A stretch of DNA of 64,000 nt from Ceratopteris richardii (GCA_020310875.1 CM035444.1:113082295-113146294), one strand, 5' to 3'. Shown: positions 23,680-37,197, counted from the stretch's first letter. Numbers and translations: made by a program. The notes: generated from the letters alone by a model not told the origin.

Positions 23680-26600
23680 AGATTTGATTTTTTTCATGCC
23701 ATTGGCATCATCCCCTGTAATGATAATATCATCCACATAAACACGTAAGTAGATAATTTCTCATTTACTCTTCTTTATGAACAAAGAAGAATCTGCTTTG
23801 CTAGCAACAAATCCTTGATCTCGCAAATATGTGACAAGTCTATGGTTCCAAGCTCTAGGAGATTGCTTCAGACCATAGAGTGCTTTCCTTAGCTTGCATA
23901 CATTACTTGCTTTATCCTTATCTTCATACCCTACTCATTGAGCCATGTAAACTTCTTCTGAGATCCATCCATTTAGAAATGAATTCTTAACATCTAATTG
24001 ATATAGGTTCCAACTCTTTGAAGCAGCAACACTAACCAAAAACCTAATGGTTGGCATCTTAGCCATAGGTGAAGAAGCCTCCTCATAATCCACTCCATGG
24101 GTTTGAGTGAACTCCTTTGCCACTAGCCTTGCTTTGTGCTTATTTATAGAACCATCTAAATTCTTCTTGATTTTATATATCCACCTCGATCCTATTACTT
24201 TCATACTTGGCTTCTTGGGAACTAAATCCCAAGTGTTGGTTTCTTCAAGTGCTTCGATTTCATCCTGCATTGCTTCTCTCCATTCTATCTTCTTATTGGC
24301 TTCTTCAAACGAAGAAGGTTCTTTTGTCATAGAGTCTTTGGTCATGTACATAGAATGCTTAGTGACTAGTGATGTGTCATAGCCATACCTTATGGGTTTT
24401 TTACTCTTCGTTTGAGATCTTCTAAGTGCTTGATTGGACGACTCTAGAATGTCTTCTAATTGCTTAATTTTGGACTTGCTTTTTGACTTCCAAGCCTTAA
24501 AGTCAATGTGCTCTTCATCCTCTGAGTTAACATCTTTTGGTATTTGTTGATCTTCTTGAGTGAGAGTTGGAAAATCACTTTCCAAGCCACAAGGCACCTT
24601 AATTTTCCTGCAATCATGTTCAAACATGAATTATTTTCATCAAACACAACATCCCTACTAACTGTAAATCCTTTGTTAGTGGGAGAGAACAACCTATAAA
24701 CCTTCTGATTTTGGTCATACCAATGAATATACACTTTTGAGCTTTTGGATCAAGCTTTCCTCTAATCTACGAGGGTATATGTGCATAAGCAATGCACCTA
24801 AATATTTTACAATGGTCCAATGAGGGTCTCCTACCATTCCATGCCTCATAGGGTGTCATTCCATCCAACGATTTGGATGGGAGCGTCTTAATCAAGTATA
24901 TGGCTGTGGAAACAACCTCTACCCATAGGTAGTTTGGTAGTTTCTTTTCATTCAACATTGCTCTTGCAGCCTCTACTGTAAGTCTATTCCTCCTCTCTAC
25001 CACTCCATTTAGTTCATGAGCGTATCTTGTTGTGACCTCTCTCCTTATACCTCTATCCTATAAGAATGAGTCAAATTCATGTGAGAAATACTCACCACCT
25101 CCACCAGATCTGATCCTCTTCAAGCTTCTACCTGTTCGATTCACAACCAATGCCAAATAATTTTTGAAACAAGTAAATACTTTATCTTTGTGCTTCATGA
25201 AGTAAAGGATTGTCCATCTACTGTAATCATCTATGAATGAAACATAGTACCTTGATCTTGAGATTGATGGCTCTCTGCTAGGACCCCACACATCTATGTG
25301 CACAAGCTCCAAGTAGTCTTCATACATATATCCTTTCCTATTGAATGGTTGTCTATGAGATTTTCCAAATTGGTATGCTCCACATTTGTATATCATGTGT
25401 TGTTTGGACACATTTGGAAGGCCAAGCACACTCTGATCCCTTCATATTTGCTTTAGTGTATTTTCACCTATATGATCTAGCCTTTTATGTCTCTACTTTA
25501 GATAAGGTTTGATCTTTGTAATTGAATAGTGCAATGTTTCTGGTATCTTCAACTTCAAATATAAAGAGTCTACCAGATTTCTAACCTTTTGCTATCCTCT
25601 TGAAGCCTTGTTGAGGATCTTTCACATATGCTCCATGCTTTGTGAATCTGACTTGTAAGCCTTTCTGAACAATCTGCCCAACACTAATTAGGTTTTTTGT
25701 TATGGTTGGCACATATAAAACCTTACTCAAGAGGCTCATGTTACCATCAGAACCCTTGATATTTCCAATTTTCTTAACAGAATGTCTAGTGTCATCACCT
25801 ATTTGCACTTCATGCTTCCCTTTAGGCTCTTCAAGATCAGATAACAATGCTACATTTCTAGCCACATGATTGGAACAAGCAAAATCAATGTAGAAAAGAT
25901 GCTCATTATCTTTACCTTGCTTAGATGTCATGTTCATGATCAGTAATGAATCCTCTTGGTCTTTTGTGTAGTTTTTATAATCTCTTCTACCTCTAAAGCC
26001 TCCTTGGTAGTTGTTGTAGCCTTGATTATAGTTGTGATAATAATTGCTTCCTCCATTGTTGAACCTGCCTCTGGATTGTCCATAGCCTCCTCTATGGAAG
26101 CCTCTTCCTCTCTCATTCCTTGTGTTCTTGAAACATTCTTCTGTGGTGTGATTGGTTAGGCCACAAATATTGCAAGGTGAGGTGTTGTAAGATCTCCCCC
26201 TGCCTTGCTTTCCTCCTTTGCCCCTTCCTCTAGTACCTCTTCCTCTACCTGTAAAGTTCACTTGAGAGGTACTAGCCTCTTCTTCATTCTTTTTGCCTTT
26301 ACCTTTATCCTTACTTTTATTTATATCTATATGAAGGGTAGAAGATTCGTTATCTCTAGAGTTGTATCCATTCTTGTTGAGCTTTGTCTCATGGGTGAAG
26401 ATTTGCCCCATTAAGGTGTTGAGGTTAGGTGTTTGCATATCCATATAAAGGTCCATTCGAGTGGTGAAGGACTTCCACTTATCATCAGCTTTGATGCCAT
26501 TTATGATCTACCTTACTATTTGGTCCTCTTCTATCTCTTCTCTAATGCTTGCAAGCCAGTCAGCCACATCCTTCATCTTTGTTACATAGTCAGCGACACT

Positions 26601-26980
26601 TTTCTTTGGTTGCTTTTCAAGGTCGTAAACTCCATCGATAGCTGGTTCTTCCTAGCTCTTTTATTTGATGAGAAGAATGAAGAAAGTACTTCCCAAGTCT
26701 CTTGGGAGGTCTTGAAATTCCTAGTGTGAGGTAATAAATAAATAGATATCGGGTTAAGTATATAAGACCTGGCAAGAGCATCCTTTGCACACCATGTAGT
26801 TAGCCTTTCTTGTGCTTCCCTTGTAGGTTGATATTTGCTCTTGAATGTTGGCGTTTCTTCAGCTCCTGAGATATATCCATATAAGCTTCTTCCTTGGAGG
26901 TAGGCTTGCATCCTTAGTGACCATGTTGAATAGTTGCTCCTATCCAATTTATCAATGAATCATGGACATCCATCTCCCAT
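23680..26980 (-). pseudogene. Copia I gag-pol (truncated)
   Basis: Gag begins near 26,980 with FIDKLDRSNYSTWSLRMQAY, the usual plant Copia opening. A CCHC knuckle CNICGLTNHTTEEC lies near 26,150 after Gly/Arg-rich repeats. The protease is LFYIDFACSNHVA near 25,880, with ISVGQIVQKGLQVRFT after it. Integrase (YQFGKSHRQPFNRKGY, HIDVWGPSREPS, FIDDYSRWTILYFMK) is at 24.76-25.43 kb. RT has KHKARLVAKEFTQTHGVDYE and SWNLYQLDVKNSFLNG at 23.9-24.2 kb, and YVDDIIITGDDANGMKK near 23,720, where it is cut off by J. Confidence 0.88.
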
Positions 26981-27002
26981 CTTTTGATGTTGCTTTGATG
27001 TT

Positions 27003-27014
27003 GCTTTGATACCA
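27003..27014 (-). promoter_or_regulatory. Primer binding site of Copia I
   Basis: Sense TGGTATCAAAGC, one base from the 5' LTR end. It differs from the common plant initiator-tRNA-Met site TGGTATCAGAGC at one base. Confidence 0.85.
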
Positions 27015-27015
27015 G

Positions 27016-27959
27016 TGTTGGAGAGATGGTGGATTGATTCTAGAGATGAAGTGGTGTTGCAAAACCCTGCTTTACACTAGCCAAGAACAAGTTGTGGAGA
27101 GTGTATTAGGCCCTTTTAGCTTCCTATTCATCACAAAAAATCACCTATGTGCTTTGGAACATGATCCTCTAATCAAAGGATAAAAAGCGATAAGTAGAAG
27201 GTTGAACCATGATCATAGACTTACTATTTTAGTCTCTACACATGTTCAATAGAATGAACAGTGCTCTCAGCCTGCTGACAATTATCCAAATTTCTTTTGG
27301 TGGGGGTGCTTTAGTGTGCAGACCAGAGAGTAAAGATATGAAGATATCTCATGATTGAAGAATGTAATTACAATGTAACTTTTTAGCTATGAAGTAGATA
27401 GTATGATAATTTTGATTCTATAGCACTTTAAATGATTAATCATGCACTCACAACAAGCTATGAGAAGATCACTATTCTACGATGGTCATAGCAGAGAAGT
27501 GAAGTAGAGATATAATCAATATGTATGTATTAGATCTTATAGAAATACAATGACATTGGCAATGATCAATTGCAGAATGTGAAGGTAATGTAGGACCTAT
27601 GGAATATGCGCACTAATCACAAGGTATCCCTCTCAAAATGGTCTTCTAATTGGGCTCAGTACGCATGAGTCATTTTGATCCACTTTTATAGCTGAGTTTG
27701 GAGCCAAGCTTTGAATTAAAATTCAAATTCTCACCAAAAAGTGAGTCCTAAACTATAGGATATATTCTCTCATCAATCATCTACCAAGTAAGTCTAGATT
27801 TGACTCCTCCTAACTCCTAGTGAGAGTAGTGCATTAAGTATATGCACTTTTACAAAGATAAAAGGTAATGTGACTTTTACAAGGGAGTGATCATGTGTGG
27901 CTATATGAGATACATGCTAGTTATCGAAGTATGCAGGCTTGGATTCTTTTGCACCAACA
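27016..27959 (-). repeat. 5' LTR of Copia I
   Basis: The plus strand starts TGTTGGAGAGATGG and ends TTGCACCAACA, so both ends carry the short inverted repeat TGTTGG/CCAACA. It is 944 bp and flanked on the left by the primer site. A diverged relative in opposite orientation is at 22,990-23,676. Confidence 0.9.
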
Positions 27960-28450
27960 TACATTAGCTTCCCACTTAGTTTAGTGAAGTCAGAAAATCT
28001 AGAAAGCAGGTCCCTTGCTTGCTTAGCTCATTTTTGAATGCTTTTCTCCTCTCTATCTAGAGGTATGGTGAGGCTTTTCCAAATCTGATTGGAAATTGGA
28101 GAGCGTTGTTTGTTCTTTCCGTATACTCATTTTCATAGTTTGAAGCTTCATTTTGTCTCTCTATAGTGCACCAAAGTGTGCAAAAGTTTAAAGTTCTTTG
28201 CGTAAGTGAGTTATGAGAGATTTCTAAGTTTGTGAAGGTATACCTCTGCACACAAGCAAAGAGTGTTGCAAACAAGTAGCCTATTTTGCAGTGGATGATT
28301 CTCCGAGCTACAATATTCATTTTGGGATGATTTGAAGCTTGTTGGCTAGTTACTAGAGTCTTCTTTAATTTTGTAAAGTTTAGTTCTAATGTCTTTGTAT
28401 AAATGCATAGAAAAATCTAGAGTAGTAAGAATATATCAATGCTTGTGCAT
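27960..28450 (+). repeat. 5' LTR remnant of Copia E (R-U5 part)
   Basis: Matches 44,310-44,753: shared CCCACTTAGTTTAGTGAAGT, CTTGCTTGCTTAGCTCATTT, CTCCTCTCTATCTAGAG, CATTTTGTCTCTC, GTGTGCAAAAGTTT and GAGTGTTGCAAA. The U3 part is absent, replaced by the Copia I insertion on the left. Confidence 0.85.
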
Positions 28451-29553
28451 TGTTACAAGGCTAATAGAGCGAGACAACCGCAACCGCAGATGAAGGATAA
28501 ACAAGATTGGTGGCTGAAATGACGGAGAGGTAGGAAATTTCGCAAGAGGCGGTAAATGAAGAATACGGAAGTAATAAAAAGCAGAAGACAGGAAGAGAAA
28601 AGAGTTCGATCATCGAAGAGCAAAGAGTTCAGTCGTTGCATCATCGTTTTGTTCAACTGTTGGAGCAGAGTTTACTGTGTTAAACAGACCTTTGAGGTGA
28701 TAGTTAACATGAATGTATGTTAGAGAGACAGAAAGATAGATACGTCTCTGTTCTGTTGCGCGTTGTAGTGATGAGGGTTGATCACATCGTAACTGAAGTG
28801 TTCGGAAACCACGAGTAATATATTTTAGAAGACTGTGAATGAGATTTTATTGAGGACATTGAATACTGTTCCATTCTGTTCATATTTAATCATTCTGTTA
28901 TTCTTTGGTTGAATCGATTCTCATTGAAAAGTTCGTGATGCTGTGAGTCTACTTGCTGAACAGTTATATATGACTCTGTAGTTCGCGATTGTGAGATTGT
29001 GTATTGATTGTCATGCGTAAGACTGTATAAGAACAGAGTTTAGTACCTTTTCGGTCAAGTAACCAGGGTTTTATATAGTAATCGGTGATCATTGAGTATT
29101 CGACAAAGATCTGTGTGTGGACAGAAGTCTTGGTGAGTTATTAATTGCGGTATAAATTTGTGATCTGAGTGAGTATATGAAAAGCCTAATATAATCTCGA
29201 TCTGAGTTGTCTGTGCATTTTGTTCGGTGTATTTAGTTATCACATGAAATCATCTTATTGTGGAGTATTTTGAGAAGAACGTATTCTCGTAGTTGTAAGG
29301 TTTGACAGAATCACTGTGCTATTACCATAGTATATTCAGGGCCAAACATTCCAGTGCTTATCATACCGTGGAATAGTTAGTATTCAACTCAATTCCTGTA
29401 TTAAGAAGTGAGCAATTACTGATGATTGGGTAAAGGATTGGGAAAATAGTACAGGGCCTCTGTCTAACAGACCCCTACCACGCCCAAGAACCCAAGGACC
29501 CGATAATACTCGTCCGAAAGTTGGATTGAGTTATTATCGACCAACATCTAACA
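28451..29553. mobile_element. Solo LTR 'G' with 4-bp target duplication
   Basis: The block begins TGTTACAAGG and ends CATCTAACA, giving the terminal inverted repeat TGTTA/TAACA, and is flanked on both sides by GCAT (28,447-28,450 and 29,554-29,557). It interrupts the 5' LTR of Copia E just before the primer site. No coding domain is seen in its 1,103 bp. A 4-bp duplication is unusual for plant LTR elements, which mostly make 5 bp. Orientation is unresolved; a TATA-like tttatatagt lies near 29,070 on the plus strand. Confidence 0.7.
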
Positions 29554-29599
29554 GCATCCTCCATTCTTGCATTGGGGTGTTAGAATCATCCCCCATTAG

Positions 29600-29611
29600 T
29601 GGTATCAGATC
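29600..29611 (+). promoter_or_regulatory. Primer binding site of Copia E
   Basis: TGGTATCAGATC, close to the plant initiator-tRNA-Met complement TGGTATCAGAGC. It lies 45 bp after solo LTR G and about 40 bp before the first gag similarity. Confidence 0.75.
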
Positions 29612-29639
29612 ATTTAGGAGGCTTCGAGACATCCATGGA

Positions 29640-32600
29640 CATCATATTAAAGACTTGAATGGATCAAGGCAACTCATGGACTTGAATGGATCAAGAAAGG
29701 CAATTATCAATCATGGAAATTTGGAGTTAGCAACTACCTTATGGGCAAAGGATTGTGGGGATTAGTGAATGGAACAAAGCCAATGATTCGTATACATGAC
29801 CCCCCACTTCAAGGGAAGGCCAAGGCACTTATAAATGGATAGAAAGGGATAGGAGAGTAATATTTATATTTATTTTATCCCAACACATAATCAATAGCAT
29901 GATAGGGCATATACAAGACTTGGACACATCCAAGATGGTTTGGGAGACCTTGGAGAGATTTTACTCTTCATCGACCAAGACAAGGAACATTCAGCTCAAG
30001 AATGAGCTAAATAATCTTAAGAATGCACTAAGAACTAACATAAATGAGTACATTTTGAAGGTTAAGTAGCTCGCAGATGCCCTAGGCTAAATTCGGAGCC
30101 CAATTGAAGATGATGATCTTATTGCGCATACTCTTAACAACTTGAGAGAGGATGAAAGGTGGAAAAAATTCACCACATCCATTTATGTGAGGGATTCCCT
30201 ACTAGAATTTGATCAATTAGTCACATTGATGATGACCAAGGAGACGAACCAAGGAGGTTAAAAATCAAAGGGCAGTAAAGCCCAAGGTTTCTATGCAAGC
30301 AGAGGCAAAGACAAAAGAGGTGGGCAAAACTCCAAAGGTAGAGGGAGAGGAAGGTCAATATCAAGTTCAAGCAACTAAGAAGGCTCCAACAAAATCTATG
30401 GATCAAGAGGAAGAGGAAGAAGTAGAGGAAGAGGAGGAAGATCACATGGAAGAGAAGCATCCAATGGAGAATGCTACAATTGTGTAAAAATGGGCCATTA
30501 TGCAAGAGATTGTTGGTCTAAAGGAAGATGGCAATCAAGGATAAAGAAGAAACCAAGGTAATTATGCTAGCACTTCAACAAATTCAGAAAATGAGAACTT
30601 GCTTATGATGTATGGGTCAAGTGAAAGAGTCGATTCATATTTTTTTTGTTTAATCACTTGATGTTGAAGGATGTGTTGCATGCACCAACCATCACCAAGA
30701 ACTTGGTTTTGGTAGGTCAAATTGTTGAAAGAGGTTATGAGGTGAGGTTCAATGCTCAAGGCTATTTTGTTGAAGACCCCATGCAGGACTATAAACTCAT
30801 AGCAAAAGGAAAGAAGCAAGGAAGACTCTTCACCATGGAGGTAAATCCATGAACCCTCAAATTGTCTACTTGTAAATTAGAAATAAAGATCTTGCAGAAA
30901 TCCACTTATGGCATAACATAATTGGGCACATAAACTTACAAAGGATGAAGGACATGCAAAGGGAAGACTTGGAAAGTGGCTTACTTGATCTTGCATCTCA
31001 AAATAAGAAACATTTGTGCCATTCTTGTAAATTAGGAAAACAAAGCAGATTGCCATTCAAGAAGGGAGCACATGTGAGTAATGAAGTGTTGAATCTCATA
31101 CACGCAAATGTATGGGGACCTACAAGGGAGCCATCCATTGGAGGTAATAGCTAGTTTGTCATATTTATAAACGAACATTCAAGGTTTGTTTGGATGTATT
31201 GCATGAAGTAAAATTCAAAGGTATTTTATCACTTGAAGAGGTTCAAAAACCTAGTGGAGGAGACTTAGAAGTATATAACGACTCTTAGGTCAGATGAAGG
31301 AGGAGATTATTTTTCAAATGAATTTTTAGATTTTCTACATGACCATGGCATCAGCAGGCAATTCACTTTCAGGTATACACCTCAAAAAAATGGGGTGGTG
31401 GAGAGAAAGAATAGATATATAGTAGAAGTGATTTGTTAAATGAAATGAATGTTCCTAATTCTTATTGGGTTGATGCAACAAATACACACATATACATTAT
31501 GAATAGATGTCCAACCTCAGGAGTACATGGAGTTACACCTTATGCAGCTTGGTGTGGTGCAAAACCCAACCTTTTACATCTCAAAGTATTTGGTTGTGTG
31601 TGTTATGTTCACATACCTCAAGAATTGAGACACAAGTTAGACCCCAAGGTAGATAGATAGGTGTATATTTCTTGGACATTCTTAAGAGAAAAAGGGTTTT
31701 AGATGCTTTAACCCTTGCATTAAACAACATAAGGTTTCTAGAGATGTAATATTTGATGCATTTCGGCCTTGGTATGGTAGCAAAGATGTGTTACAAGTTG
31801 AGGATGCATATGACGTTGAGAAGAAGTTCAGAGAGCAATAGCAAAGCATCGACATGAGTGGTCCAACCACTTCAATTGCACCATTAAAGAGGATTAATAC
31901 ATCATCTTGGTATGGAAGAATAAGGAATGAAGCTCATTCAAGTGAAAGAAGTAGAAGGAAAAGGCAAATGATAAAGACCATCGATCGGTAGACATGGACT
32001 CTACAAGTGACGAAGATGTGCAGAAATTAGAAAATCCAGGATTTAAAGAATCTAAAACAAGGTGGAGGAGATTCATACAACCTAATGGCGAGGTAAGGTC
32101 ATCCAATAGGGTTAAATGCCCTATTCAAATGTTAACTTATGATTCATTCATTGCACGAGACCGTGACTACATGAGCCAAGTTATAGCTTGTGAAGAGGCT
32201 AACTTTTTTGAAGAAGCAAACAAGCATAGGGATTGGATTGAAGCCATGGAGGAGGATGTCAAGGCACTTGAAGAAAATGATATTTGGTCATTGGTGCCAA
32301 GAACAGAGGACATGAAAGTTATTAGCAACAAATGAGTGTACAAGGTAAAGAGGCATGCAAATGGGCGCATCTCTAGGTAAAAAGTGAGGTTGGTTGTCAA
32401 AGGTTTTGCTCAAAACTATGGTATAGACTTTGAGGAAACATTCATTCTAGTAGATACGATGTCCACAATAAGATTTTTTATTAAAATGTCAGCCTCAAAA
32501 GGTTGGAAGATGTACTAGTTGGATGTGAAGAATGCTTTCCTAAATGGAGAGCTTGAAGAGGTAGTCTTGATGGAGCACACCCAAGGCTTTGAAGATGAGA

Positions 32601-32679
32601 GGTTTCCACATCATGTATGTAGGTTAAAGATGGCTCTTTATAGAATCAAGCAATCCCCAAGGGCTTGGGACCAAAGACT
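29640..32679 (+). pseudogene. Copia E gag to RT (left piece)
   Basis: Gag with GNYQSWKFGVSNYLMGKGLW at about 29,695 and KTRNIQLKNELNNLK near 29,990. CCHC knuckle CYNCVKMGHYARDC at 30,472-30,516. ITKNLVLVGQIVERGYEVRF at 30.69-30.75 kb. GAG-pre-integrase and integrase with CHSCKLGKQSRLPFKKGA and ANVWGPTREPS at 31.0-31.15 kb and VTPYAAWCGAKPNLLHLKVF near 31,540. RT with KHRDWIEAMEEDVKALEEND at 32.2 kb and a QLDVKNAFLNGELEE-like block near 32,530, running into the D insertion at 32,680. Fossil, many breaks. Confidence 0.82.
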
Positions 32680-33391
32680 TGATGGAATTTAATCCGTCAT
32701 ATTTGCATGCACACTAGAAGTGAAATGAACCCAATACCTGGACCTAGGTCCCTTCATTCACCTTTTCTGTTACCCTAAAAACAAATCTAATCACCTACCT
32801 TACACTATTCCAAATTAGGTACGATTTTAGCCACGATTACTATGGTCCATGAGCTTTCCAACAAGCTATAGAACACCTCAAATGGATCTATTTTGGTCAG
32901 TCAACAATGCTATACAAAATAGAGTATGCAAAGATGTAGGATATACAAAAATTAAGGTTATAGAGATACACCAATTTCTCTATATATAAAATGGATTTCA
33001 AGAAGCCCTCTTAAGGAAAGTAAGATACATATATAATCCACATAATTGACCTTAAATCTCATGAACTGGATATGAATACAAAGAGTTACAACTATTATAA
33101 GTAGACTATGTCTATAGCTACAAGAGACTAGAGGGGGTGTGGACTTGATAGCTCCTCCTTGCTCCTCCTCTATGTATGTAATGCCCTCCTCTGCTATTTT
33201 TTCTGGCTTGGACTGCTACATTTAAACTCATTGAGCATAGCTTTTGGATGCCTCTCCCAATGTTTCCACTACCTTAAGACTACCTTGCCTGATCTTGAGA
33301 CCACCCTAAGTGATCTAAGTGGTGACTTTTGTCCACATTAAGGTATTACCCCTTTGTCCACATAGAGCTTGCATAGTTCACATTTTCAACA
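32680..33391 (-). repeat. 3' LTR of Copia D
   Basis: 712 bp. Aligns with 42,195-43,008: CACTAGAAGTGAAATGAACC, CACCTACCTTACACTATT, CCAACAAGCTATAGAA, GGGTTATAGAGATACACC analogue, AGAGGGGGTGTGG and GAGCTTGCATAGTTCACATT. Confidence 0.9.
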
Positions 33392-36300
33392 CTCCCCCTC
33401 AAGCTTAAGATGGTAGTGTCCATATCAAGTAAGCCCATAGACTTTGAAAACTTTCTTAACTTAGTCACATCCAAGCTTCTGGTGATGATATCTACAAATT
33501 TGTCCTTTGTACCTACAAAATTAACATTAATGTCCCCATTTGCAACCTTTTCCCTTACATAATGGTAATGCACCTCAATGTGCTTGCTCCTTGCATGATA
33601 CATGGGATCATTAGCAATATGTCGGCTTGACATGTTATCTCCATAAATTGGAATTGGTCCAAGTTGTATACCAAGATCCTTGAAAAGCTTCTTAAGCCAC
33701 ATTGCTTCACATGTAGTGAGGGCTAAAGCCTCTATTGACCTCAATGCAACAGTGGGCTACTTTTTGCTCAGCCATGAAATTTCTTTTGTACCTAGCATGA
33801 AAACATAGCCAGATGTTGACCTTCTATCATCAAAACTCCCTGCCCAATTTGCATCACTCCATTCTATTACTTGAAGTTCTTCATCATACCTATGATTGCA
33901 TGCATGAACTCAGATAGACCTCCATCTATGTAGCACAAGTTAGGCCTTGTGAGTGTAGCATAGATCAATGATCCCACAATGCACCTGTATATGGTAAAGT
34001 CTTCTAGCTTCTTACCATCTTCCTTGCTTATCTTGATTTTTGAATGCATAGGTTGAGTTATTGTTTTGAAATCTTTCATGCCAAACCTAAACAACACATC
34101 TAGAAGATACTTCTTTTGAGAGAGAGAGAGAGATAAATACCTTCCTTCCCATGGATCACCTCAATGCCAAGAAAGTACTTTAGCACACCTAAATCTGAGA
34201 TTTTTAACTTTCTTCCAAGCTTCTCTTTGATGGTCCTTATCCTTACATCATCATCACCTGTCACAAGGAGATCATCTACATATATGCATATCAAACATAT
34301 CTTGTCATTTGTTTTCTTCATATACAAGGATGGATCTGCATCACTTGGAGAGAAACCACATCTCTTCAAGAAGCCCACTAGCCTCTGATTCCAAGCCCTT
34401 TGGGCTTGCTTTAGGCCATAGAGGCCCTTCTTCAACATGCAAACATAGGTAGGATGCTATAGATCTACATGCCCTTGAGGTTCTTCTATGAAAACCTCTT
34501 CTTGTAACTCACCATTCAAGAAAGCATTCTTTATGTCCATCTGGTAGATAGGCCACCTTCTTGCTGCACATAGGGCTATGAGAGCTCTAATGTTAGCCTT
34601 GTTTGCCATAGGGCTAAAAGTCTCCGCATAATCCACCCCTTGTGTCTGTGTGAAGCCTTTGGCTACTAGTCTAATCTTGTACCTTGCCAAGCTTCCATCT
34701 GCATTCCTCTTGGTCTTGTACACCCACCTGTTTTGGACTATCTTAATGCCTTCCTTCTTGGGTACTAGTTCCCAAGTGTTGTTCTCCTTAAGAGCTTTGA
34801 ACTCTTCATACATAGCCTTCCTCCACTCTAGTTTGATCTTTGCCTCCTCATAAGAATATGACTCTTGATCTGAAATGACATTCATCATGTATGCATAATG
34901 CTTTGCCATGAAAGAACCATATGTATACCTTTCTAGGGGTGCCTTCTTCCTTTTAGAACTCCTCTCTTGACCTTTGGGATATTTCTTCTTGAGTCTATTA
35001 AAATTTTTATTAGGAGTAATGACCTCCTCAAGCCCTTCCTCTTCTGACTCCTCTTGAGCTTCACTAGTGTCATAGTTTGTCTCTTCAAGCCTTCTATACT
35101 TTGAAGTAGGGGATGGTCCTTCATAATCATAAGTGTAAGAGTGATCATATGAGTGTACCTAAATAGATGTAGAAGTTTCTGGTTCACTTATTGTGATTGA
35201 ATCTTGAGGTTGAATTTGTACATCAAGGTTTGCGTACTCCTCTTGATCCTCTTCATCCAACTTTGCCTTACCCTTGTATCCATACCATGACCTAGACTCA
35301 TCAAACCCAACATATCTTGACACATATAGCTTCTTTTTGCCTTACCCTTGTATCCATACCATGACCTAGACTCATCAAACCCAACATATCTTGACACATA
35401 TAGCTTCTTTTAAAGAGGGTTGTAGCACGTGTAGCCTTTTTGCTCATTTGAGTAGCCAATGAACATACATTCCTCACTCTTGGGCTAAAACTTTGTTCTC
35501 ACTTCACTAGGAATATGAACAAAGCATATACATCCAAAGACCTTTAGGTGCTCCATGGTTGGCTTCTTGTCTAATAGACTTTGTGTGGAGTGAAGTTGTG
35601 CACACCACCTATTGGAACCCTATTTATCAAGTAACAAGTTGTATTCACAACCTCAGCTCAGTAAGAGAATGGTAACTTACCTTCATTTATGAGACATCTA
35701 GCTATCTCAATTGAATGCCTATTCTTCCTCTCTATAACACCATTTTGTTGAGGGGTGTACCTGCATGTAAAGTGCCTCTTTATGCCATTGTTCTACAAGT
35801 ACTTTGTGAATTCCTTGGAGAAATCCTCTCCCCCTCCATTTGGCCTCAGTGTCTTGATGTGTGCATCACATTCTTTCTCAGCAAGGGACCTAAACTTTTG
35901 AAAGCATGAAAACACTTCTGATTTTTCCTTGATAATATATAGCCATACCTTTCTTGAGTGTTCATCAATGAAAGTGACAAAGTACCTAGCCCGTCCTAAT
36001 GAAGCCTCTCTACTAGGGCCCCATACATCTGAGTGTATAAGCTCCAAGAGCTTAGAGGATCTATACTCACTCTTTGGAAATGGATTCCTCGCTTGCTTAC
36101 CTAGTTGAGAAGCATCACAAAACCCATGTAGACCTTGGCCTTCAAGATTTGGGAGTCCCTACACTAAGCCTCCTTTGCACATGCTTTTAAACTTGAGAAT
36201 ATTTATATGTCCTATCCTCTTTTGCCAAAGATCAATATGTGAAATCCTTTCTTCACCAACCATCACATAACATACCTTGTTGTATGTAGGAGCAACATCT

Positions 36301-36949
36301 AGTGTGAACAATCTATCTTCTTTCCTTCACTTGGCAATGACCTTGCCTCCTTGCTTCACCATGCACCCTTTTGCATCAGGTATAACCTAGATAGCTCTCT
36401 CTACCATCTCTCCTATAGAGATAATGTTCTTGGAAATAGATGGAACATGGAGCACATCTTTATGAGTCTTGACAGATTTACGTTCACCTAGCTTCACATC
36501 TCACACATGTGTAATGGGATGCTTAGTGTTATCTCCTATCTCCATAGAACCTTTTGAGCTTGGGATCTACATATGAACAAAATATTCCTCCATACATGAC
36601 ATATGATTAGAGCATCCAAAGTCCATGTACCACTTTGTCCTTGGGATCACTCGTGTCGCCATGTCTCATGCCTAGGAGGATCTCCTTCTCATCACCCTTC
36701 TTGGAGTTGTTAGAATAGTTCCCTTAGTCCTTCTTCTTCTTGCCTTTGTCATCCTTGACTAGCAATTTGAAGAAATATGATTATGTTTACCACATATAAA
36801 ACAAGTTTTACCTTGATGAGGGTTGTTCTTGCCTTTGCCATTTTTGCACTTCCTTGAAGATGATGCCTTGCTATCTCCTTCTGAATCCGAACCTTCTTCC
36901 TTATATTGCTTCCACTTGCTTTTTCCTCCTTTGCCCTTCTTGCCACTCT

Positions 36950-37180
36950 TGTTGATATATTTAGGTAGTGACGTGTGTGAACACACTAGGACCGTTGGGG
37001 CACATTTTTCCCTCTTTAGGAGGTTTTTTTCCCCCGGCTTGTATATACGCCTATTGCCCTAACAGGATACTTATCTTTGTACATTCTAGTGGTAATACAT
37101 TTAGTATTGTGTGTTGAGCTCCAAACTTCTTCTTCTTCCTTGTGCTATTTGCATGCTTCCGCAGACGTCTAACTCCAACA
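36950..37180 (+). repeat. 5' LTR of Copia H
   Basis: Starts TGTTGATATATTTAGG, ends GTCTAACTCCAACA; TATA-like GTATATACGC at 37,041-37,050. Short for a plant Copia LTR. Confidence 0.95.
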
Positions 37181-37181
37181 A

Positions 37182-37197
37182 TTGGTATGAGAGCAGG
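37182..37197 (+). promoter_or_regulatory. Primer binding site of Copia H
   Basis: TTGGTATGAGAGCAGG directly after the 5' LTR, one base different from the initiator-tRNA-Met complement TTGGTATCAGAGCAGG. Confidence 0.92.

Larger units (their letters stand above)
23680..27959 (-). mobile_element. Ty1/Copia element 'I', 3' part missing
   Basis: It consists of a 944-bp 5' LTR (27,016-27,959), primer site, gag, protease, integrase and the start of RT. The RT ends at the LTR fragment J, and no RNase H or 3' LTR of this copy is present. It lies within the 5' LTR of Copia E; the five bases right of its LTR are TACAT, but the partner duplication is lost with the 3' end. Frames are broken at several points. 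Confidence 0.82.
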
